Below, one piece after another: positions 1-5,225 of a DNA stretch of 7,004 nt. How positions within the stretch are numbered: position 1 is the stretch's first letter; each line of letters begins with the position of its first letter. The notes beneath the pieces were generated by a model. The model was not told the origin of the DNA. It did not search any database and saw only the letters and a list, made by a program, of their open reading frames with translations. The stretch is from Flavobacteriaceae bacterium (lineage in GTDB: Bacteria; Bacteroidota; Bacteroidia; Flavobacteriales; Flavobacteriaceae), in contig JAGQYU010000312.1 in NCBI GenBank assembly GCA_020435885.1, positions 1-7,004 on the forward strand. Reading direction: 5' to 3'. The position numbers and the translations under genes are program-made.

Positions 1-314
1 TCTAATACATTATCAGATTCAAGAACAATAGTTCCTAAGTCTTTTGTTTCTCCTGTTGCTATAGTATAGCTAACACTTTTAGTTGTATAGCCTATAAATG
101 AAATAACAGCTACACCAGAACCTTCGGAAACATTTAATGAGAATTTTCCGTCAAAATCTGTAGTAGTACCATTAGAAGTACCTTTAATAACAACGTTAGC
201 ACCTGGAAGCGGACCAGTTTCGTCATTAACAGTACCAGTAATTGTTTGTGCAAAAATGGCCGATGTAGAAAGTAAGAACATCATTGCCATTACAAGTCTA
301 GTAATTTTCTTCAT
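1..314 (-). CDS. TonB-dependent outer-membrane receptor (SusC/RagA-like), N-terminal part only
   Basis: The first 104 codons are visible; the gene runs off the left edge. The ATG at 312-314 opens a clear Sec signal peptide: KK at residues 2-3, a hydrophobic core at about 7-21, and a likely signal peptidase I cut after A22, just before Q23 (FA|Q). Residues about 25-98 form a carboxypeptidase-regulatory-like beta-sandwich (CarboxypepD_reg-like), with the typical GTVND, LPGANVVIKGT, TDFDGKF and FIGY motifs. In Bacteroidota this domain precedes the plug and barrel of TonB-dependent receptors, which import glycans, peptides or metal chelates across the outer membrane. The plug and barrel are not visible, so substrate and SusC membership cannot be judged. 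Another surface protein starting with the same domain is possible. It lies 188 bases downstream of pgi on the same strand and has its own promoter-like sequence. Confidence 0.8.
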   Translation of the reverse strand, partial: MKKITRLVMAMMFLLSTSAIFAQTITGTVNDETGPLPGANVVIKGTSNGTTTDFDGKFSLNVSEGSGVAVISFIGYTTKSVSYTIATGETKDLGTIVLESDNVL

Positions 315-344
315 GTTTTTTGAATTAGTTTATAATTTGCTTGG

Positions 345-373
345 CAAAAGTAATCATTTCATTAAACAAACAA
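345..373 (-). promoter_or_regulatory. Candidate Bacteroidota promoter for the TonB-dependent receptor
   Basis: On the minus strand a TTG (371-373) is followed after 18 bases by TACTTTTG (345-352). This matches the Bacteroidota primary-sigma pattern of a TTG/TTTG -33 element and a TAnnTTTG -7 element. Transcription would start near 340, giving a leader of roughly 25 bases before the ATG at 314. It is the best-spaced promoter match in the window. The start site itself is inferred, not seen. Confidence 0.55.
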
Positions 374-470
374 CTTTAAGAAAAGATTAACTTTTTGCAT
401 TGCGATACAAAGATAATCTATTCAATAAAAAAAGTGTAAAAATTTTGATTTAAAATGCTAACAAACAACT
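365..470. repeat. Two 11-base direct repeats upstream of the receptor gene
   Basis: AACAAACAACT (plus strand) occurs at 365-375 and again at 460-470, start positions 95 bases apart. The gene-proximal copy overlaps the candidate -33 element at 371-373. The sequence is low in complexity and the DNA is A+T-rich, so chance is a real possibility. No function is assigned. Confidence 0.4.
408..415 (-). promoter_or_regulatory. Second, weaker -7-like box upstream of the receptor gene
   Basis: TATCTTTG on the minus strand matches TAnnTTTG. No TTG lies at the usual distance upstream; that place is taken by a T-rich tract at about 427-440. If used, it would give a leader of about 90 bases. It may be an alternative promoter or a chance match in A+T-rich DNA. 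Confidence 0.25.
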
Positions 471-502
471 ATTTAGAATAATTTTAAAATGTTGAGAAAT
501 TT

Positions 503-2071
503 CTAATTTTTTAGCAGTTTATTTGCCATTTCTTTACCTAATTCAACTCCGAACTGATCAAAACTGTAAATATTCCAAATATATCCTTGAACAAAAGTTT
601 TGTGTTCATAACTTGCAATAAGCATTCCAAGGCTTTTGGGCGTTAATTTATCAAACACCAAAACATTAGAAGGTTTATTTCCTTCAAAGACTTTAAAAGG
701 TAATAATTGACCTATCTTATCATGATTTTTACTCAGTTTTAATTCTAAATGAGCCTCTTCCTTTGTTTTTCCAAGATATAAAGCTTCTGACTGTGCATAG
801 AAATTGGCCATTAATTTTACATGGTGATCTTCATTACCATAAAGTGATTCATCAAAACCAATAAAATCTACAGGAATCAATTTAGTTCCTTGATGTACTA
901 ATTGCATAAAAGCATGTTGCACATTGGTTCCTGTATTTCCCCAAATGATATTTCCGGTCTGATATGCTACGCTGCTACCATCTCTATCAACAGATTTACC
1001 GTTACTTTCCATAGAAAGTTGTTGCAAATAAGGTACCAGCTGGCTTAAATATTGAGAATAAGGTATAACAACCTCCGCATCCGTATTGTAAAAATTATTA
1101 TACCAAATACTTATCAATGCCAAAACTACAGGGATATTCTTTTCAAAAGGAGCGGTTTTAAAATGATTATCCATTTCATAAGCACCTTTAAGCAATTGTT
1201 TAAAGTTATCAAACCCCAATGCTAAACTTATGGATAGACCAACAGCGCTCCACATAGAATAGCGACCTCCAACCCAATCCCACATAGTAAATACATTGTC
1301 CTTATCAATACCAAATTCATAGACCTTGCTCAGATTGGTAGATACTGCCACAAAATTGTGCTTAATGTCACTTTCTTTGGCTGATTGTAAGAACCATTTT
1401 TTAACCGTAAGCGCATTGGTCAACGTTTCTTGAGTGGTGAATGTTTTTGAAACGATGATAAAAAGTGTAGTTTCCGGATCCAAATTTTTAATGGTTTCCA
1501 TAACATGGTCTCCATCAATATTTGAGATGAAATGTGTCTTTAAATGATTTTTATAATACTGCAACGCATCGACCACCATTCTAGGGCCAAGGTCTGATCC
1601 GCCAATACCTATATTCACAATATCAGTAATAGATTTCCCTGTATACCCTTTAAATTTACCGCTAACAACATCATTAGTAAAATTCTTCATCTTTTCTAAT
1701 GTTTCTTTCACTTCTAACATCACGTTAGTACCATCTAACAGAATCTCCTTGCCGGAAAAACTTCGCAATGCGGTATGTAAAACTGCTCTATTCTCTGTTT
1801 CGTTGATTTTATCTCCTGAAAACATTTTCTGAATCCCATCAGCAAGGTCAGTTTCGTTAGCAAGATCAATCAGATATTGAAAAATTTCATCCGTTATACG
1901 GTTCTTTGAAAAATCTAATGTGAAATTGTTATATGCAATAGTATATTTCTCTTTCCTGTTATTATCTTGACGGAAAAGTGATTTCATTTCTATAGTACTG
2001 GTGCTGTTATATGCATCAGACAATTTTTTCCAAGCCTGTGTTTTAGTTGGATTTATATTTTTTAATGCCAT
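503..2071 (-). CDS. pgi: Glucose-6-phosphate isomerase
   Basis: Cytoplasmic enzyme that interconverts glucose 6-phosphate and fructose 6-phosphate in glycolysis and gluconeogenesis. The 522-residue protein is complete and close to the usual length of about 545 for the long bacterial form. The sugar-phosphate-binding IGIGGSDLGP (154-163) and SKTFTTQET (208-216) are present. Both family signatures are intact: DWVGGRYSMWSAVG at 265-278, and the C-terminal stretch from G496 to K513 containing FDQFGVE. By family comparison the catalytic residues are E355 (in SMESNGK), H386 (in GTNVQHAF) and K513. The ATG at 2069-2071 gives a normal N-terminus (MALKNINPTKT). The gene starts 18 bases after the stop of the M23 peptidase gene, and no -7 box fits in that gap, so the two are probably co-transcribed. 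Nothing suggests truncation or transfer. Confidence 0.97.
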   Translation of the reverse strand: MALKNINPTKTQAWKKLSDAYNSTSTIEMKSLFRQDNNRKEKYTIAYNNFTLDFSKNRITDEIFQYLIDLANETDLADGIQKMFSGDKINETENRAVLHTALRSFSGKEILLDGTNVMLEVKETLEKMKNFTNDVVSGKFKGYTGKSITDIVNIGIGGSDLGPRMVVDALQYYKNHLKTHFISNIDGDHVMETIKNLDPETTLFIIVSKTFTTQETLTNALTVKKWFLQSAKESDIKHNFVAVSTNLSKVYEFGIDKDNVFTMWDWVGGRYSMWSAVGLSISLALGFDNFKQLLKGAYEMDNHFKTAPFEKNIPVVLALISIWYNNFYNTDAEVVIPYSQYLSQLVPYLQQLSMESNGKSVDRDGSSVAYQTGNIIWGNTGTNVQHAFMQLVHQGTKLIPVDFIGFDESLYGNEDHHVKLMANFYAQSEALYLGKTKEEAHLELKLSKNHDKIGQLLPFKVFEGNKPSNVLVFDKLTPKSLGMLIASYEHKTFVQGYIWNIYSFDQFGVELGKEMANKLLKN

Positions 2072-2089
2072 GTTTAGCGAATTTACTTG

Positions 2090-3325
2090 TTATTGAATTT
2101 GTGTGCTGTCTAACTGTTGCTGCAAAGGAACTATAAATGCTAAATAGTTGCTTTTTAAACTGTCTTTAATAGGTTCTGCTGAGGGTAGTTTTTCTTTTAA
2201 AGGATCAACTTCTTTTCCGTTTTTCCAGAATCGGTAACATACATGCGGGCCAGAGGTGTTTCCTGTCATACCAACCCAACCAATTACATCTCCCTGTCTA
2301 ACATAATCCCCCACTTTTACAGCTCTTTTCTTCATATGAAGGTATTGTGTACTATAAACTGAATTATGTTTGACTTTTACATAATTACCATTGCCCCCTC
2401 TTCTGGCTGACTCTACAACCGTACCATTTGCGGTACTCATAATTTCTGTACCGATTGGTGCTGCAAAATCAGTACCTCTATGGGGCTTTACCCTTCCGTA
2501 ATATTTAATGAAGCGCTTTAAGTTATATCTTGAAGAAATTCTACTAAATTTTAAAGGTGCTTTTAAGAATTGTCTTCTAAGACTATTCCCGTTATCATCA
2601 TAATAATCAGAAACGTTCTTTACAGAGTCTGTTACATATTTGAATGCATAGAAAGGTTCTTTCTTATGTTCAAAATATGCTGCTTTAACATCGCCAATGC
2701 CAACATAAACTGTATCGTCCACATACTTTTCTTCAAAAATAACCTTGAACTTATCTTCTTTTTGAAGGTGGAAAAAGTCTATGGTCCAAGCATAGATATC
2801 AGACATTTCGTTAACCACAGCATAATCAACACCCTCATCTTCCAACGCTTCAGAAAGCGATGATTCAATACTGCCCGAGGCAGTTCTAGTAATTGTCTTT
2901 ATTGTTTTTTTAAAATTATTTGCATAGATAGAATCTCTAAAATCTATAACTACATACTCTGTTTTACTAGGGTGGTAAATAAAAACCTGCGCTTTTTCTG
3001 TGGTATCTTTTTTTGCCAGTATGGTGTAGGGTTTTCCGGCAATCAGCTTGCGTATATCAAAGGAATCTTTACAGTTTTCTACAATCTTATAAACTTCGGG
3101 GTATTCAACGTGGTTTTTGTACAAAATCTCTCCAAAGCTATCGCCATTCCTAATGGTATCTTCAACTACTTTAAAATCGTTTAGTATATATCCAAACCTT
3201 TCTATAAGTTTTGGAGCCACTATATTTTCTTCGATATTATTTTCTTCCTTCACATCATCTTTGCAAGAAATTAATATCAATAAGAAAAATAGTAAAACGG
3301 GGTACTTCACGAAATTTTTAATCAT
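2090..3325 (-). CDS. MepM-like M23 murein endopeptidase, predicted lipoprotein
   Basis: Predicted zinc endopeptidase that cuts peptidoglycan cross-links, 411 residues. Residues 1-20 form a lipoprotein signal ending ILIS-C21; Lys-Asp-Asp follows the Cys. Residues about 56-105 resemble the LysM/OapA-like domain of E. coli MepM (GDSFGEILYKN, then LIAGKPY). Residues about 150-235 resemble the second N-terminal domain of MepM/Csd3 proteins (GSIESSLSEAL, WTIDFFHLQKEDKFKVI, AAYFEH). A YYDDNGNSLRRQFLKAPL linker leads to the M23 domain (about 260-378). There H282 and D286 form HxxxD, H330 lies in YLHM, and H361 in GPHVC. The usual last zinc ligand, His of HxH, is Cys363. The ATG at 3323-3325 places the signal peptide at the N-terminus. 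The gene lies between the DUF3108 gene and pgi. The exact bond cut and the final membrane location are inferred. Confidence 0.93.
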   Translation of the reverse strand: MIKNFVKYPVLLFFLLILISCKDDVKEENNIEENIVAPKLIERFGYILNDFKVVEDTIRNGDSFGEILYKNHVEYPEVYKIVENCKDSFDIRKLIAGKPYTILAKKDTTEKAQVFIYHPSKTEYVVIDFRDSIYANNFKKTIKTITRTASGSIESSLSEALEDEGVDYAVVNEMSDIYAWTIDFFHLQKEDKFKVIFEEKYVDDTVYVGIGDVKAAYFEHKKEPFYAFKYVTDSVKNVSDYYDDNGNSLRRQFLKAPLKFSRISSRYNLKRFIKYYGRVKPHRGTDFAAPIGTEIMSTANGTVVESARRGGNGNYVKVKHNSVYSTQYLHMKKRAVKVGDYVRQGDVIGWVGMTGNTSGPHVCYRFWKNGKEVDPLKEKLPSAEPIKDSLKSNYLAFIVPLQQQLDSTQIQ

Positions 3326-3342
3326 TTTCTAAAACAACAGCG

Positions 3343-3350
3343 CAAATCTA
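3343..3350 (-). promoter_or_regulatory. Candidate -7 box for the M23 peptidase-pgi pair
   Basis: TAGATTTG on the minus strand matches TAnnTTTG. TTTA (3370-3373) lies 19 bases upstream, one mismatch from the TTTG -33 element. Transcription would start near 3338 and leave a short leader of about 13 bases before the ATG at 3325. It could allow the peptidase and pgi to be expressed separately from the upstream genes. Confidence 0.4.
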
Positions 3351-3383
3351 CTATTTTATGTAAAATGATTAAAGTTAATTACG

Positions 3384-4160
3384 TTAAAAAATTATAGGAA
3401 AAGGATTGGCCAATCCTTTAAAGGCATCTAAATCGGCTCTTAAAGACCCCACTGCTAAGGATGCTTTAATAAGTAATGGTACTTTATTTTCATCATCACT
3501 TACCCAAACCGTTAAACTTTCTTCTTCTTTAAAAACCCTACCCGCTTGCACCAAAGGTCTAAATTTAGCGGCGGCTATCTTGCCAAAATCTGTTTTAAGG
3601 GTTTCTTTGCCTAAAAAACGAAGTTTAAATTCGTAATTAGTCTGATCAAAAAACATGGTCAGTTTAACCTCATCTCCTTCTTTAAGGTTAGAAAGATCTC
3701 GGCCTCTTAAATAATATAAAGCCGACACCATATCTTGAACATCTTTATTGATATTATAGAACTCCTCCGTGTCTTTCTTCTTGTCTTTTACTAGTGCTTT
3801 TTGGGTGGAATGATCAAAATAAATTTCTTTATCCTTAGTGTAACCTCCTTCATCAATTTTTCGGATGAATTTATAAGGTTTTATTTCGTCTTTAGAAAAA
3901 TAAGACTCGTAATTGTCTTTTACTTTGAAAAACCAACTTACTACTCCCGTTGTTTTTCCTTTACCAACTGCATGATATGTTTTTTGTCCATTATAAGTGG
4001 TTTCTTTTACCTGCAACGTAGCATTGCCTGCGTTTAAGAAATTACTATAGCTGATCCTAAAACGAAGCCATTCTCCTTTATCAAAAGCTTTGGTAGTGTT
4101 TTGGGAATTAGCAGTAATTATTCCTCCTAAAAAAACAATTATTAATAACGCTTTTTTCAT
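3384..4160 (-). CDS. DUF3108 family exported protein
   Basis: Function unknown. The 258-residue product starts with a Sec signal peptide (KK at 2-3, hydrophobic core at about 4-17, likely cleavage near TANSQ at 16-20), so it should be periplasmic or outer-membrane-associated. The mature part matches the DUF3108 pattern as I know it: a KGEWLRFRISYSNFLNAG opening (28-45), alternating beta-strand-like segments with many Lys and Asp residues, and a late VWVSDDENKVPLLIKASL segment (218-235) before an NPFPIIF end. No catalytic motif, Cys pair or lipobox is visible. I chose the ATG at 4158-4160. An upstream in-frame ATG at 4212-4214 would bury the signal peptide behind 18 residues and lies upstream of the likely -7 box at 4201-4208. 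The gene sits 58 bases upstream of the M23 peptidase, which suggests an envelope role. Confidence 0.85.
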   Translation of the reverse strand: MKKALLIIVFLGGIITANSQNTTKAFDKGEWLRFRISYSNFLNAGNATLQVKETTYNGQKTYHAVGKGKTTGVVSWFFKVKDNYESYFSKDEIKPYKFIRKIDEGGYTKDKEIYFDHSTQKALVKDKKKDTEEFYNINKDVQDMVSALYYLRGRDLSNLKEGDEVKLTMFFDQTNYEFKLRFLGKETLKTDFGKIAAAKFRPLVQAGRVFKEEESLTVWVSDDENKVPLLIKASLAVGSLRADLDAFKGLANPFPIIF

Positions 4161-4200
4161 ATAAACTCTTTCTTTAAGCAAGAAGTAACAATTTTTGTTC

Positions 4201-4208
4201 CAAAAATA
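4201..4208 (-). promoter_or_regulatory. Candidate -7 box for the DUF3108 gene
   Basis: TATTTTTG on the minus strand matches TAnnTTTG. No good -33 element lies at the normal distance; a TTG occurs only 11 bases upstream. Transcription would start near 4197, a leader of about 37 bases, which supports translation from the ATG at 4160 rather than from 4214. The purine-rich AAAGAAAGAG just before that ATG may help ribosome binding. Confidence 0.35.
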
Positions 4209-4236
4209 TAACAAGTTATCAATCAGAATATTATGA

Positions 4237-5181
4237 TTAGGTTAAAATTTTATAGGAAGTAAGGTTATCTATACCCCAGTTATCAAATTCTTCTTTTGTC
4301 CAAAGATCAGGAAAGAAAATACGCTTTTGATATTTTGGGTGCATATATTTTCGCCAATCACTACCACCTGTAGCTTCTTCATTACCATCGCCAATATATT
4401 TAACTGCTGCACTGTAATGCGCCATTACCCAACGGATGTTTATGGTATAATCTAAATGTCTCATTGCATTTATAAGATCAATATTTTGTTGATCTTCTTT
4501 TGGCAGCGTTTTAAATTTAGTCCACAAGTTGATTGTGTTGTACTCTTTCATCGTTTTAAGGAACTCATCTTTATATTTTCCCTCAAATTGTTGCAATAAG
4601 AAAGATTTTTTGCCTGTTTTATGATCTTTGCCCGCTGCCTGCCAATATAAATGCTCAAAAGCGTGTTCAAAAGGTGTATTTCTGTCTATAGTTGCTCTAA
4701 ACCTGTAATCTATCAAATTGATGAGTTCCGTAGCACAAAATTCAATCAGCCTGTACTGTGCACTTTGAAATCCGCTTGCTGGTGTTAACGTATCTCTGAA
4801 CTTCATGTATTGTTCTAGCTCCATGCCCTCTTTCATAATATTGAAAGATTCTGTAAGCATATCGAAATAGCGGCTAATTCGCTTTAAGCGAGATACAAAA
4901 AAATCAGTTGTTAATTCCTTATGATGAGCCACTTGTTTTATTTCCCACAGTATCATCTTAAAGATCAGTTCATTAATTTGATGATACATAATGAAGACCA
5001 TTTCATCTGGCCAAACCGTACGTTGCAATTGCATGTTTAGCAAAGCATCCGTATGGATATAATCCCAATACGTTATAGGTTTGCTTTGCAGCAATCCATC
5101 CAAATGTGTTTCAAGGTCTTGATCTATAGCCCCATACTTCTGCTGAAGTTGTTCTATTTTGTCTTTTATTTTATTATCCAT
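4237..5181 (-). CDS. Tryptophan 2,3-dioxygenase family protein
   Basis: Heme enzyme that opens the indole ring of L-tryptophan with O2 to give N-formylkynurenine, the first step of the kynurenine route. The 314-residue protein is cytoplasmic and mostly helical. Aligning by eye with the Xanthomonas campestris enzyme, the active-site residues all have counterparts at matching spacing: F63 and distal-side H67 (in FIMYHQ), Y125 and R129 (the Arg that holds the substrate carboxylate), S136 in the ASGFQS motif (135-140), proximal heme ligand H255 (in WVMAHYS) and T271 in TGGS. Sequence elsewhere is divergent, as is usual for Bacteroidota members. No other kynurenine gene is in view, so whether it serves tryptophan breakdown or NAD synthesis is open. 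The ATG at 5179-5181 gives a sensible N-terminus. It lies 44 bases after dsbD. Confidence 0.93.
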   Translation of the reverse strand: MDNKIKDKIEQLQQKYGAIDQDLETHLDGLLQSKPITYWDYIHTDALLNMQLQRTVWPDEMVFIMYHQINELIFKMILWEIKQVAHHKELTTDFFVSRLKRISRYFDMLTESFNIMKEGMELEQYMKFRDTLTPASGFQSAQYRLIEFCATELINLIDYRFRATIDRNTPFEHAFEHLYWQAAGKDHKTGKKSFLLQQFEGKYKDEFLKTMKEYNTINLWTKFKTLPKEDQQNIDLINAMRHLDYTINIRWVMAHYSAAVKYIGDGNEEATGGSDWRKYMHPKYQKRIFFPDLWTKEEFDNWGIDNLTSYKILT

Positions 5182-5200
5182 AGATACTTATAAATACAGA

Positions 5201-5208
5201 CAAATATA
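5201..5208 (-). promoter_or_regulatory. Candidate -7 box for the tryptophan dioxygenase gene
   Basis: TATATTTG on the minus strand matches TAnnTTTG. The best upstream partner is TTAG, 17 bases away and overlapping the end of dsbD, which is a poor -33 match. Transcription would start near 5197, about 15 bases before the ATG. Confidence 0.35.
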
Positions 5209-5225
5209 AACATTTACAGCTACTG

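Larger units (their letters stand above)
315..502. other. Intergenic region between pgi and the receptor gene
   Basis: This is the largest non-coding stretch in the window, 188 bases and very A+T-rich. It holds the two -7-like boxes described separately and two copies of the 11-mer AGTTGTTTGTT (minus strand, 365-375 and 460-470). I found no convincing GC-stem hairpin followed by T's to act as a pgi terminator, no tRNA-like fold and no small ORF with recognisable content. Confidence 0.6.

Noticed and set aside
440..502. Possible rho-independent terminator after pgi
   Set aside because: Only a weak CAAC/GTTG pairing with mismatches and an A+T loop is found, with no GC-rich stem followed by T's.
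2570..3332. Plus-strand open frames (2570-2863, 2972-3184, 3117-3332) opposite the M23 gene
   Set aside because: Low-complexity Phe/Ile/Asn-rich translations antisense to a well-supported peptidase; no start context or homology.
3406..4037. Plus-strand open frames (3406-3636, 3801-4037) opposite the DUF3108 gene
   Set aside because: They are antisense to a coherent coding frame with a signal peptide and family pattern; nothing recognisable is encoded.
4161..4214. In-frame upstream ATG extending the DUF3108 protein by 18 residues
   Set aside because: It would place 18 residues before a clear signal peptide and lies upstream of the likely -7 box at 4201-4208; the ATG at 4160 is better.
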